The notes: generated by a model not told the origin, from the sequence alone. Positions 47,174 to 59,364 are shown, numbered from the stretch's first letter. The stretch is 64,000 nucleotides of DNA from Chlorella sorokiniana (GCA_025917655.1 CP084617.1:1178001-1242000), one strand, 5' to 3'. Translations and numbers: made by a program.

Positions 47174-49089
47174 CTAGAAGACGACCGCCAGGACCAAGCC
47201 CAGACCCGCCTGCACCACAGCAGTGCAACACATGCATCCGGAGATTAGCTGATCTTTCTGCAGAGGCAGCAGCTGCACAGCCATGCCGCCTGCCCACCAT
47301 CTGCAGCCTGCCTCCCTCAGCCGCAACACCTCACCAGGGCAGCGGCAGCCGTCCTAGACGCCGACGCAGCGCTCGGAACGGGGGCAGGCCCCTCCAGGGT
47401 GTAAGCCACCGCCTCGATGCAGCAGGAGCGCCCATCGGCCAGCAGGAAGAGGTTGGAACGGCGCTCAAAGAAGTCGACCGAAACATCCGGCGGCAGCGCG
47501 CGCCATTCGAAGCAGAAACCTGGCAGGCGCAAGAAGGATCGGACGAAGGGTTAACATAAGTGATGGGGTGGCTCTCATCATCCCAGCACTGCGGTACGCA
47601 AACAGGGCTGCAGTGCTGAAGAGAGACGGGACGTCGCCATGTGGCGAGGCGGCCGGCCACGCACCAATCTCCGTCTCGTAAGTGGCATTGGCAATGGTTG
47701 CGCCCTCTGGCAAGTCGCTGTCACGGAACACTGCCTCATACTCCTCCACAGTGCCCACAGGCAGGTCAGCCACATCGCAGCTGGCGGCAGACAACCGCGG
47801 CAAACCCAGCAGGAAGTCCGGGATGGTTGGGGTTGGGCTGGAGGCGCCGCCTGCCTCGCCGTCATCTCCACCATCGGCGCAGAAGTACACAGAGAAGCGG
47901 CACCGGGTGCCATCGGGAAGGTTGAAGGGCTCAGAGAGGGAGGAGTCGATGCGGCAGCCGGTGCCGTTGGCCTTCTGCGCCTCCTCCCACTCCAACTCCG
48001 CCTCCAGCCGAGCAATGAACTCTGCAGAGCACCAACGCAACATTCGAATATCCACTAAATCATGCTGAAAGAGAGAGAGACAGCCTGAGCAAACAAATGG
48101 CCATGCTTCTTAGGAAGCAAGTCAGTGGGCAGGGGCGCGACGCGAGACTGCCAGGAGCTTAAAAGCGTTGATAGCACGAGGGAGGAACTGGCCGCCCACC
48201 AGATGCAGGGTAGCTGTCCAGGTACGCGATTTCGGCGGTCGGAGCAGATTGTGGCAGCACGGTGGACAGCCAGTTGGCTGGGAGGTCGGCCAGGTCGCAG
48301 CTGGTGGCATCAACCACAGGCACATCATCATCGGCGGGACGCTGGCCGTCATCTCCACCATCGGCGCAGAAGTACACAGAGAAGCGGCACCGGGTGCCAT
48401 CGGGAAGGTTGAAGGGCTCGGAGAGCGAGGAACGGATGGGGCAGCCGGTGCCATTGGCCCGCCGCGCCTCCTCCCACTCCATCTCCGCCTCCAGCCGAGC
48501 AATGAACTCTGCAGTGCACCGACGCAGCATCCAATTGTTTATTTAACAAAGTTGAAAGAGAGAGAGACAGCCATAGCAGCCAAATGGCCATGCGTCTCAG
48601 GAAGCAAATCAGTGGGCGGGGGCACGACATGAGACGGGCAGCAGCTTGAAGGTGTTGGTAGTAAATAAGAGGGAATCAGCCGCCCACCAGATGCAGGGTA
48701 ACTGTCCAGGTACGCGATTTCGGCAGTCAGATCAGACTCTGGCAGCACGATGGACAGCCAGTTGGCTGGGAGGTTGGCCAGGTCGCAACTGGTGGCATCA
48801 ACCACAGGCAGCTCATCATCTGCGGAGGCCACGGCCACCTGCAATCAGAGGGGACACAGTCTGACGCACTGACGCCATGCATGCTTCAAAACCCTTTTAC
48901 AACAGGTGATGTCGTGAGTTTAGCCAAACCCAATGGCGGCAACACAAACTAGCTCCTCCAATGCCCTTGCCACAGGTGCGGTTTGCCACGCAATACTGCA
49001 TCCATACAGCAGGCTCTAATCTTTTCACGCAGGACGCTCACCATCAAGAGCATGAGGAGCAGTTTGGCACATCGCGAGTGTGCCGACAT
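47174..49089 (-). CDS. Secreted, probably GPI-anchored protein made of tandemly duplicated modules; function unknown
   Basis: Six exons splice cleanly. Exon 1 (from ATG 49089) gives a signal peptide, MSAHSRCAKLLLMLLMV. Exon 2 gives ADDELPVVDATSCDLANLPA then LDSYPASG. Exons 3 and 4 each begin EFIARLEAE and carry SLSEPFNLPDGTRCRFSVYF then CADGGDDG; exon 3 also repeats exon 2's VVDATSCDLADLPANWLST and AEIAYLDSYPASG. Exon 5 gives GFCFEWRALPPDVSVDFFER and ADGRSCCIEAVAYTLEG. The last exon is AGLGLVLAVVF-stop after a Ser/Ala/Thr-rich stretch, a hydrophobic end typical of a GPI-anchor signal. Cys residues are paired and conserved between copies, suggesting disulphide-bonded surface modules. I do not recognise the family. 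Introns are duplicated with the exons, so the copies arose by DNA-level tandem duplication. Confidence 0.78.
48064..48850. repeat. Tandem segmental duplication, period about 490 bp
   Basis: The block starting AAAGAGAGAGAGACAGCC at about 48066 recurs at about 48553, and the following roughly 280 bp (intron plus exon to ATCATC near 48331) recur up to about 48820 with high identity. A second overlapping duplication links 47862-48060 with 48350-48545 (exon beginning ATCTCCACCATCGGCGCAGA on the plus strand). Confidence 0.9.
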
Positions 49090-49568
49090 GGTGGACGTGG
49101 AGATTGTTGATAATCGCTTAATTGAGTGGTGGTGGCATCGCTCGGATGGCTTGTGTTTCGTGGGATGACGCGGGCCGCGCAGCGCCAGGTGGCCGCACTG
49201 CGCAGCGCAGCAGGCAGAAGCAACGCCATGAAAGGCATCTCGTGGCGGTCTGTTGCAGCCAGGCTTGCATCACCAGCAAGGCAGTCATGCAGAAGTTGCA
49301 CGTCAATGAGCAGCCAGGGCATGCTCTTCTGCAGCAAGGCCACCGCCATCCACCCATGCAGGCGGAACATGTACCGACAGGACCAGCCCACCGCTCCGAG
49401 CGGTGGCCGCTCTTGACCTGTAACACGCCCCGTGGACCTCGAGTGCAGCCACACCAACACTGCTGTGCAGCAATCATAGAGCAGCGTGCAGAGGCAACGC
49501 CGTGACAGGCATCGCGCGGCGGCCTGGGCCGGCCAGGCTTGCATCACCAAAAGGCAGCCATGCAGGCG
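49090..49568. other. Intergenic region holding a copy of the F-box gene 3' end
   Basis: Upstream of the duplicated-exon gene and downstream of the F-box gene stop. Segment 49214-49342 repeats 49488-49615, which contains the F-box gene's last codons and stop. Confidence 0.7.
49214..49342 (-). repeat. Direct repeat copy A of F-box gene 3' end
   Basis: About 85 % identical to 49488-49615. Over the terminal 50 bp identity is nearly complete (same codons ALLQKSMPWLLIDV), but the stop TAA of copy B is CAA here, so this copy reads on for about 70 more codons. It could be an alternative last exon or a dead duplicate. Confidence 0.85.
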
Positions 49569-52500
49569 TTACACGTCAATGAGCAGCCAGGGCATGCTCT
49601 TCTGCAGCAAGGCCAGGCAGCGCCGAGTCGCCTTGTCTTCGGAGGCGCCGTAGATGGTCAGCTGCCGCAGCCGCTCAAACGTCTGCGCCGGACGCGGAGA
49701 CAGGGCAAGCAGCCGGACCGTCCCATCAGCTAGATGCGGGAACAAGCACTCGGGCTTTGTCCGACCCTGGCCGCATGTAAGGCCTCCCGGCCGGCACCCC
49801 TCTGCCTGCACATGCCTCTCCCACTGCGTGCCCCGTCGCCCCCTGCCAGCACCAGCAGCCCCCGCACCTGCAGCTGCTCCACATCTCGCTCGGTGATGGC
49901 CATGGAATCATTCTGTGGCTGCGCAGCAGGAAGGAGGCGTGCACGGCAATGCCTCCGCCTCAGCCATGGCAGCCCCAGCAGCATGGGTCAAATCCTAACG
50001 GCATGCTGTGACCACGCACAGGTTGCACGCAACCCTTGCCGGTGCAAGCACAAGAGCGCGCGCCCCAGCTCGGGCCCTTCCTTGCCCTTCCCGTACAAGC
50101 CCACACACCACTCCCCTAACCCCTGCACCCACACACCAGCTGTAGCTCTTGGGCAGTGTGCCGCGCAACCCGGAGCTGCTTCGGAAAGTGCGCAAACGCG
50201 TTGGCCCGCAGGTTGACGGCCTGGGGAGGGGGAGGGGGAGGGGCAAAAACGGGCGAAAGGGGTTGGATCCTTGCGGCAGGGTGAGCCGTGGCACACGGGC
50301 CACGCGAGAGGGAGCAGGGCACTGCGTGCCGCCGCGCTCGGCGGCGGGAGCAGCCCGCCGGCGCACCACGAGGCGCTTCAAGTAGGGGCCCGGCTTCAGC
50401 GAGTGCAGCTGGTTCCAGGAGAGGTCGAGGTAGGTGAGGCTGGCCAGCGCGGTGATGCAGGGGGAACCTGCATGCGGGTGGGGTGTTTAGTTTGTGTTTG
50501 TGTGGATGGTGATGGGTGGGGGTGGGTGGGGGGTGGTGGCACCGCAAGACGCCGGGCGGCTCCGCCTCGTGGCATCAGCCTGGCGCCCGCCCACGAGGAT
50601 GCGCGCAGCTCAGCCGGGTGGCAGCGGCGCAGGAGCGGCCACCCCACCCACGCAGCCGCTGCACACATGCAGAGCTGGAAGAGCTTGGGGTGGACTCAGT
50701 GGCCTCAGGGCAGCGGCGGCGAGCTCGCCTGGGTCAGACCGTGGGAGATGCGCAGGTGGGCCAGGCTTGTGAGGCGGCTGAGCACCTCCGGAACGGGGCT
50801 GCTTGCCACGCGACGGTGCTTGGAGGCCAGGCAGAGGGCGGTGAGGGCAGTCAGCTGCGGAGGGGCGCAGCAGGAGGCGCGATTTGCTAAAAAACAACAA
50901 CGTGCAGAATCAACACATGGAGAGAGCGCGTCCCGCAGGGCGCGCAAGCGAAACCGCAGCCTGAAAACCGCAGCGCGGTGCAGCAAAGCTCTGAGCTCAG
51001 CCCACCGCGGGGGCCATGCAGCAAAGCTCAACGGCAGCGCAGCGCAGCGCAGCATGCCGCACCGCGGAGAGCACCCTCAGCTCCTCTGCGCTGCAGGTGT
51101 GCTCCAGCAGCGCCAGCTCACGCAGCCCCGCCGCCAGCTGGGCCAGCCCTGTGGGCAGCGGGTACACGCCCGTGGCGAGGAGCGGGTGCATGCGGGGGCG
51201 GGCGCGCAGCCCAGCCCGCAGTCCGAAACGTGCAGGCTGGCCAGGCGCGGCAGCGACAGGATCGCGCGCGGAAACCACTGCGCGGGGGCGCAGTGGCAGC
51301 TGCTGACTGCTTCACCACCATGCACCCCAACTGCGCAATTGGTGACTGCTGCATACACCATGCTGCATAAACCGCGGGCAGAAGGCGGCTCACCGATGGT
51401 GGCGGTCCAAGGTTGGGGTCGTTCAGGTGGTCGAGGATGTGCGGCTGCAGCTCCTCGCCAACCAGGTAGAAGTTCCTGAGGGCCAGCGACTCCAAGGCTG
51501 TCAGGCCGGTGAGGCAGCCAGCCACAAGGAGCTGGTAGTCGCTGCGGATGCAAGAAGCACGGCAGGCACACGCGTCAGCAGCAGAAAAGGGTATGTGCAA
51601 GCAAGCCTCACACCCATGCACTTGCCTCGGGACAGAAGCGAAGCAGGAACTGGCGCTGCGAGCGAGCATGTCAACACATGTTAAAGCCCTCTTTCCATCC
51701 CTTGAGTGTTATTAAACGAAAAGACAGCGCACTCACAGCGCGTCCGAGCCGTTGAACACGCCCGAGGGCTCCCCCGGCCCTGGTATCCGCGCCAGCTGCA
51801 GCGAGCGCAGCGCCGGCAGCGCGGCCAGAGTGCTGGGCAGGTGGTGGGGGCGGCCAGAGTAGCCTGGGGGCAGGGGGGGGGGCGCGGGGCAGAGGGTTCA
51901 ACACACAAGCAGACTTCCACAGTGTCTCCCAATATGGACACAGCAGCCTGCAAGCTGACAGGAACCCAGCACTGCTGCTCGCGCACCCGAGGCGAGGCCC
52001 AGATCCTGCAGGTTGGTCAGGCTGGTGATGAAGTCGGCGGCCTCGCGGCCCAGAGACAGCGCCTCGCCCGGCGGCAGCTGGAAGTGCAGGCTGGTGAGGC
52101 GCGACAGGCCCCGCAGCTCCCCTGCATGCTGCTCCAGCAGGGCGTGCACGGCGCAGTGCTGCAGCTGCAGCTGGCGCAGGCCCGCGCTCGCGGCACGCAG
52201 CAGGGCGGCCACGTCGGCGGCGGCGGCGCAGCCCTCGCGGTGCGCGGCGGCATCGAGATGGCGCAGGTGTAGCTGCCGCACGTGCCTGCCGTAGCGGCTG
52301 AACCAGGCGGACAGGGCCTCCGCGGTGGGCAGGTGCTTGTTGAAGCGCACGCGCCTGCGGGCGATGAGCCAGGTCAGCGCTTTTGCCGAGGCTTGTCGCT
52401 CGAAGACCTGGCCAGCTGGTTGGCCATTGAAAGGGCGGCCAAAAGGGGCCCACCTGCTCGTCGAGGCCTTCTTGCGTGGATCAACCGTCACTGCGGCCCA

Positions 52501-52822
52501 GGCTGCGCCCGCATTGGCCAACCCCTCGCGCCAGGAGGAGCACACCAGCGGCAGCTTAAACCTGCGGGCGGCAGAGTGGCGGCAGTAAAGTGGAAGCCGC
52601 GCACCGCACATCCTGCCTGTGTTTTTGGTTACACATCGCGACCCTTGTCCCGTTTGTGCAATCTTTTGCGACAAGAGCGCTGTCCTAAAGAACCCCATGA
52701 CTGTTGTCGCTGGCCCATCTCGCTCACCGGTCTCGCTGCGGGAGCATACATGCTATGACCTCCAGGGCATCCGGCTGCAGGTCAGCCCATGGACCGGGCA
52801 CCTTCTTTGCCTTGCTGGGCAT
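49569..52822 (-). CDS. F-box-like / leucine-rich repeat protein
   Basis: ATG at 52822 gives MPSKAKKVPGPWADLQPDAL then EVIACMLPQRDR|RFKLPLVCSSWREGLANAGA, an F-box (Leu-Pro, LPxxDRxxxxxVCxxWR) split by one intron whose acceptor precedes 52558. Next: WLIARRRVRFNKHLPTAEAL, and then many leucine-rich repeats across small exons, for example VRQLHLRHLDAA, LRQLQLQHCAVH, LSRLTSLHFQLP, LTNLQDLGLASG, ALPALRSLQLAR, LTALESLALRNF, LPRLASLHVSDC, LTSLAHLRISHG, ALASLTYLDLSWNQLHSL. It ends LRQLTIYGASEDKATRRCLA then LLQKSMPWLLIDV. F-box/LRR proteins are usually substrate receptors of SCF ubiquitin ligases; that role is inferred. Some LRRs lie on exons whose joints I did not verify base by base. Confidence 0.82.
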
Positions 52823-53189
52823 TGAACCCAGCGATTCTCGCTACCGAGCGGGCAGAATAGCCCGTGATTCGGTTGTGAGCGCGATGCATACTTGCTGGGA
52901 CAGCGCAGGAGGCTGTGGATTGTCATGCTGGCCCTCCGCGCCGCCGCGACGTGACAGCTCAGCGAGGCAGCTGCCATGCAGAGGCCATGCACACAACACG
53001 CCCGAGCACGTTCATCAGATGGCTCAGAGCAGCCCACGGGAGTTTCAGGCGGCTCACGTGGCCTGCAGGAAATCGTCCCCCTGTGGTGCAAACCTTGGAC
53101 CACAACTGGGGAGGCCTGGTTGGTGGTGGTGGCGCGCCTGAAAGATGGAGCAGCATCAATAGATACCACAGCAGGAGAGCTGGAGCGGC
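52823..53189. promoter_or_regulatory. Divergent intergenic region (F-box / K+ channel)
   Basis: About 370 bp between two start codons pointing apart. Contains both promoters. No specific motif recognised. Confidence 0.45.
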
Positions 53190-56100
53190 ATGCCAAGCAG
53201 GCCGTCCCGAGTGGTGGCGGGGCGGGTGTCGCCCGCAGCTTCGCTGGCAGAAGAGCATGAGCAGCTCGGGTGGCGGCGGCGCAGGCCGGGGGAAGGCATG
53301 CATGCGTCGACTGACAGCGGTAGCTCTGCGGAGGATGAAGCGCTCCAGGTCGAGCGTCGCGTCTGGGCGGGTCGGCAGGGCTGCGGAACCGAGTTTTTCG
53401 GAGGATATGAGCGTGAGTATGCCAGCAGCGCCGCGAGCGGCTGTTTCACAACCGAACCTGAAACTGCAACAGAGCAAGAAGCACGAGGCATGTCACGTGC
53501 GGGTGCTGCCCACTGCCTTGCACGCAGTTCCAAGCTCCCACCCAGGGTTTCAGTTTGAGCCCGGCCGCATAGTGAATGTCGATAGCGTTACGTGGCGGCG
53601 ATACCAAGGTTGGGTGTGATGCATGCTGGCCTGATTTGCATCTTCAGTCCAGACTTGTTGGCTTCTGACATGTCCTCAGGCTTGCGCAGAGGAGGGACGA
53701 TTGCATGCTGCCGGCTCTCTCGAGCGCTGCTGCTGCTGGTTTGTGCCTGCCAGCCGCTGCAAGGATGCAGTCTCGACCTTTCTGCCCCGAAAGGGTCGGC
53801 AGAAACGGATTGGCGACAGGAGTGCAGACAGAGACGACATTGAGCAGCAGCAGGAGCAACTCGGGCAGCACAAGGCAGCCGGCGCGGCGCCCCACATTGA
53901 CAAGCAGCATCGCGCACGCGACCATCGCTCCGTGTTTGGCCTGCCCATGCTCAGTCCAGGTGCGCTCGATGCATACCTGGATGCTCCCGAAACAGTCTGC
54001 CTCCTGCACGTCTTTGATGCGAAAGGTCTGCCGGTGTGCGTGTCTGAGGCCTGCTGCAGGGTCCTGGGCTGTGCGGGCCTGGGAGATTGCGGTGTCCCTG
54101 CTTGACCTCACGTACACAGGCAAGCCGCACAGCTGCGTGCATCTGCCATCCAAGCCTGTGTTTCATTCCACAGAGCAGCAGCCGGCACCCCCTGGAATGT
54201 CTGCTGATCCTCTGGTATGCTTGGCTGATCGCAACCGCACCAAATCCTGCCTGCCCCTCCCCGACGCCCCCCGCAGCCTACCTTGTGCCGCTCAGCCTGG
54301 CCTTTGACGACATGGAGGGCGCACACTTCACCTGGTTCAACGCCGTCAATATCGTGGGCAGTGAGCGGCTGCGCTGCTGGCAGCCGCAGCGCTGCCCGCC
54401 TTCTGCAGGAACAAGCCGCCTGGCGTGGCCGTCGCCCAATCGTGATGCCCAGCTGCTTCAAGCCTGCTTGCTGCTGTGGTCGGAAACGCAAGTGAAGGCT
54501 GGTTTATGCCTTGCCCCTCCACAGCCGCCTTTTATGTTGCCGACATGCTGCTCAGCTTCCACACCGGCTTTATGCTGACGTGCGACGTGAAGAGTACTCT
54601 GGTGATGGAGGTAAGCCTCCGTTCTTCTGTGCAAGAGCGGCATAAATCTCTCTTGCCGATGTTGCAAGCGACAGCCCTGGTGGCAGCCTCCCTGGTGGCT
54701 GCCCACACGTGGCCGCTCTCCTCTGCACCTTTCCTTGGCTTCAGGGCCGCGCCGTGGCCGACTTCTACCTCCATCACGGCTCCTTCTACACCGATGTCCT
54801 GGCGTGTGAGTGGGCAAGGAACACACGCGACCGAAAGGGGGCATGGAGCAGCCGGCATGCACGCGCTCTCCTTGGGAACTTGCTGCACCCGGCCTCCCCA
54901 CGCCCTGTCAAGGCCCAAAGCTGTGCGCTCTACCCACCCACACCATTCCACCTGCCTGTCCACACTTCCCGCCACTCATACTGAGTCGCAGCCTTGCCCA
55001 TCATTCCGGAGCTCGTCTTGACGATGGTGCCTGCAGACACCACTGCATACAAGTGGTGAGCTTCCAGCGCGCTTAACACGGCGGAAAGCAGTGCCAGCTC
55101 TCAGTCCCGAGCCGCAAAGTTTGCAAGTAGTCAGGCAACCCCATTGATGCGACTGCAGGATCTATGTGCTGCGCCTGCTGCGCTCGCCCGCGTTTTTGCG
55201 CTGCTCAAGGTCTGGGGCGGCGCCGTCTTTACAAACGCCATCAGCAGGTGAGGGGGAAGCGGTAGTCTCCACTGATTTCTCACTGAAGTTGGCCATCTCA
55301 CAAGCAGCAGATTGGGCGTACTCAAGAAAATCGGCAGTTTTCAGCGCTGCATCGCCAGGCATTTTCTCACTCCAAGTTCTTCGCCTTGCCCTGGAAGCCT
55401 TGCAGGTGGCTGCTGCGGTACGTCAGCACGGCAGGGCTGTACCTCATAAACCTGGTGCTGGCGCTGGTCCTGCTGGTCAACCTCATGGGCTGGTAGGTTT
55501 GCTGCTGCCGCTGCTGGTGCTCAACCACCGACCAGCGCGGAAGTTTGTCAGCCCTCCCCTCGCTTTTGTCCCGCCTGCAGCATCTGGTGGTTTGTGGCTG
55601 AGCTGGAAGGCCTGGAAAACAGCTGGGCGGCCCAAGTCGGTGAGCCTCCCCCGGCTGCAGCCGCCGCACCGCTCCAGTTGCCGTGCTTAGCGTGCTGCTC
55701 CGCGCTGCCCCAAGCCACGCAACCCGGCTGCACGCTGCACCGCCTGCCCTCCCCAGAGCTGCGCACCAGCCTGCTGGATGCGTCAGACCCGGCCCGCTGG
55801 CTGGCCAGCGTCTATTTCGCCACCACCACCATGACCACCGTCGGGTGAGCGAGGGGGAAGCCAGCTACAACAAGTGTGTCAAGAGTGGTGGCGGAGATGA
55901 AGCGGGTCAGGCATGGCCGGTCGGTTGGCGCCAGCCTTGGGGGCTCATTGACGGGTTGATCGGCCGCAGGATAAAGCAATCACCTGATTCCCAGCAGCCC
56001 GCACTTCCAACCTTCCCCCTTCCAGCTACGGCGACATCACTCCCTGGACCCCTGCCGAGCAGCTGGTTGCCGTCGCCTTCATGGCCTTTGCAGTCTTCTA

Positions 56101-58841
56101 CTTCGGGTGGGCCGCTGACGGCGTGGCCGCTGGCTGAATGCCAACAGGGGGCAGTCTGCTTCTGGTGCCCTTGCTGGCTGAACAGGGGGCGGCTCGAGGC
56201 TTTCCCAGGGTGAGGGCGGCTGGGGTGGGCTGGATCAGGAGCCTGGTGCACGTGCGCTGCCGAGGGCAGCAGGGGCGAGGGCAGCGGGCCTCGGGCACTT
56301 TGTGCAGGCAGCCGACAGCCGGCGATTGAACAGCGCAGCACCATGCCGCCTCAGCGCAAAGCAGCGGGGCTGGTGGAGCCGGCAGCAGCCGTGCCGCTGG
56401 CGCCCATCTTCACCGCCCGCCTGCCACTCCTCCACCCTTGCAGCTTCGTGGTGAATTTCGTGGGGGATTTGATCCACGGTGCCTCACGCTCTGCCCGCCT
56501 GGCGGAGACGCTGCGGCACAAGCTGGAGGATGTGGAGTCGTGGATGCAGGTGTGTGTGGAGTGGGCGTGGGTGGGTGGGGGAGGGTGTTGGGGTTGCCTG
56601 GAGTGCTTTGGGTCCGGGTTGTGATAATGGTGCTGCTGTTCTGGTGTGCTGCTGAGCAGGCTGGACACTCCAAATTCAATGACGGGTTTACAAAAGGGCC
56701 CCTTCAGCATACAAAGCATGCCAGAAGTGCGCCTGGCAGCTTGACCTCGGTTGTGTGACGCCGCTCGCCGCGCTTTATCCCCTGCCCCTTGCCGCCGCAG
56801 GAACGGCGCATCCCCGTTCCGCTGCAGGAGAAGGTACGTCACTACTACCTGCAGGTGTGGGCTCCTCACGCAGGTGGGCGAGAGGCGGGGAGCGGGGTGC
56901 AGCAGCGGGTACCCACCGGCTGGGGATGGGTGCGGGCCAGAGGGGAAGATAGAGCCGGATGGGCGCGCGTGCTGCCGCTGCTGGGCTGATCAGCCTCTTG
57001 AGGAGTTGTGGGATTCAACAGGCAGATGCAGGCATTGCACTTCGTTTCCTTGCAGCTCCTATCTACTGCCGGCTGTATGCGTTTGGTGCCATGCAGGAAT
57101 CAACGACGCGCAATACTTTGAAGACCTACCTGTGGAACTCAGGTGGGTGAGCCTGGTGCAGCAAGGCAGAGTCGAGCCGAATTGAGCTGAGCAAGGCTGC
57201 TGCGGTCATGCCCTCCTGCTTAGCGCCAGGGGCCAGAGCGCTGGGCGAAGCGTGCCTGCACCAACGCAGTATGCTGCCGTGCAGGGGGAGATTGTGCGGG
57301 GCCTGGCGGGCCACGCCCTGCGCCACTCCCACATGTTCCGCCTCTTGGATGACAAGGTGGGCGGCTAGGGCTGGGGCAGAGGTTGCATGGGCTGAATTGC
57401 ATGCGAGTGCTGCTGTTTTGCCGCTTCCATTTGCGTTACAACAGCCCGCTCAAATGGCATTCCCTCCCTCCACCCGAGATGCAGCTGCACGCCCAGCTGG
57501 CCACGGTGGCGGTGCCTGTGCGGCTGGTGGCAGGGCACACCTGTTTGAGGAGGGCGACCCGGCCGACTCGTTCTACGTGCTGCAGGAGGGTGGGCACCGC
57601 TGCGCATGCGGCGCGCATGCATGCGGGCAACAAGCTTCTGGGGACAACATTGACTGGGGTGGGGTGGAGTGGCGCAGAGGCTGCCGTGGGTGTGAGGGCG
57701 GTTCTGATATGCTCATATCTGCGGGAAGGGGCTGGAAACATCCGCAGGCGGCCAGGCTCCTCGCATACTCACAAGGGCAGCAGCGAGCGCAGGTGGAAGC
57801 TGCTGGCTGGGTCCATGCCGCTGCTGCTGCTCCTGTCACATCCGTGCCCGCAGGGGAGGCGATGGTGCTGCGGGGCACCCACAGCCTCCGTCCGCTGCAC
57901 GGCCCCGCGCTGCTGGGGCCGGCCGCCATGTTCAGCCACTACGTGGAGGAATGCTCGCAGCGGCTGCACACCGGTAAGCAAAGCTGTGCATGACGAGATG
58001 GAGCCAGCGGGAACGTGCACAACGGAGGCATTAAAACCACACCTTTCAAGGCACTAAACCTGCTCTTCCTCCGCTGACTGCAGTGCGGGCGGTGACCAAC
58101 TGCACGGTGTGGGAGTTCCGGGCGCCCACCTGGCCAAGATGCTGAAGCACAGCCCGGCCTTCTTGCCGCCCATCTGCGACAGCTACTTGCAGGCAGGCCA
58201 CCCATGCGGGCGCTGCCACGCCGAGCCTCACGTGCTCCTTCTCCGCCGTCTATGTTGTCTTGTCTCCAAATAATCTGCTTCTTTACAGCGCGGCTGCTCC
58301 ATCTGTACCCTCCTGCAGCACTTGGAGGACATGCAGCTTCGCATCGAGCGGCGGGGCCAGGTGGTGCCAAAGCGCATCGGCCGCATCCAGCAGGCGATAC
58401 GACAGCTGCGGGACAAGGTGGGACAGCTTCCTCAACCAGGAACTGCTTTGTCAGAACCTCAGCAAGCACCTGCTGTCCGTCACCTCTAATTAAGCTGCAG
58501 TGCCCCTTGGTATGTGTACCATCCAGGCGCTGGCAAAGCTTGATCCGCGGCAGTCTGCAGCCAGCGCGGATGACTCCACTGAAGCAGCTGACCCGTTTTC
58601 CATCACGCCAACAGCTGCCGCGCCTAGACCAAGCACCGTGCCATCCCCTTCACCAGACAGCAGCAGTGCAGCACCAGCTGAGCGGCCCGCTGACAGCCCA
58701 CTGGCTGCAGACCTGCTGCAGCCGTCCATGTCGGCAGTATCTGTCGCGAGTGAGGATGTGGGGGAGGACGAGCAGCTGCCAGAGGCGAATGCTGCCGGCA
58801 GCACAGCTAGGGCAACAGCAGTTGCCGTGCCGCACAGCTGA
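53190..58841 (+). CDS. Voltage-gated K+ channel with cyclic-nucleotide-binding-like domain
   Basis: A six-transmembrane channel of the Shaker/EAG (plant AKT/KAT-like) group. In order: a soluble N-terminus; S1 region (YLVPLSLAFDD); S2 AFYVADMLLSFHTGFMLTCD; VADFYLHHGSFYTDVLA; S4-like YVLRLLRSPAFLRC; S5 GLYLINLVLALVLLVNLMG then WWFVAEL; pore helix and filter SVYFATTTMTTVG|YGDITP; S6 LVAVAFMAFAVFYFG|FVVNFVG; C-linker RIPVPLQEKVRHYYLQVWA; a CNBD-like region LFEEGDPADSFYVLQEG and GEAMVLRGTHSLRPLHGPAL; a Ser/Ala-rich tail ending VAVPHS. TVGYGD is the K+-selective signature. The S4 has fewer Arg than usual, so voltage gating may be weak. One intron has a GC donor (58193-58194). G runs at 57533-57535 and 58120-58122 are one base short. 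Start ATG 53190; 53298 is an in-frame alternative. Confidence 0.92.
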
Positions 58842-59364
58842 CCCAACTGTCTTGCGCCGTGCCCGCTTGCCCGCACCAGCGCTAGCCACCCCAACCACTT
58901 TGCCAATCTTCTGTTTATCCCATCTGACACCCTCTCTCAACTTTTTCTTCCGCAACAAACCTTTCAATGGCTTGCCGTTTTTGAAAGTATGTATGTCATT
59001 GCTGCCTGGCTTGTCAAAGCTATATATTGGAGGAAGGGGCAGGGGTGAAGTATTGTTGGTGGCGGCATCGCTGAGGGTATTACGGTGGTAGGGCTGTCAG
59101 CATGAGGGAGCTGCACCACAGAATACGCCCGGGACGCACACTTGTGAGCTGGCGGCAGCTTGCTGCGATTACAAGAAGCAGCGATGAACCTCTAGACATT
59201 CAGGCACACATCCAAACACAGCGAAGATGTTGGCCTAAGCTGGTGGGCAGAAAGTGGTAGGGTGATTGGGAACATTGCAAGAGGGTGTACATGTTTAGAA
59301 GCTTGCTATCTAGCAAGCGATTATCGCGGATCAGCAGCTCGGCTCTTCTTGCTCTAGCCGTGCG
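58842..59364. other. Intergenic region between convergent genes
   Basis: About 520 bp between the K+ channel stop and the stop of the right-hand gene. It holds two 3' UTRs; no feature seen. Confidence 0.5.
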
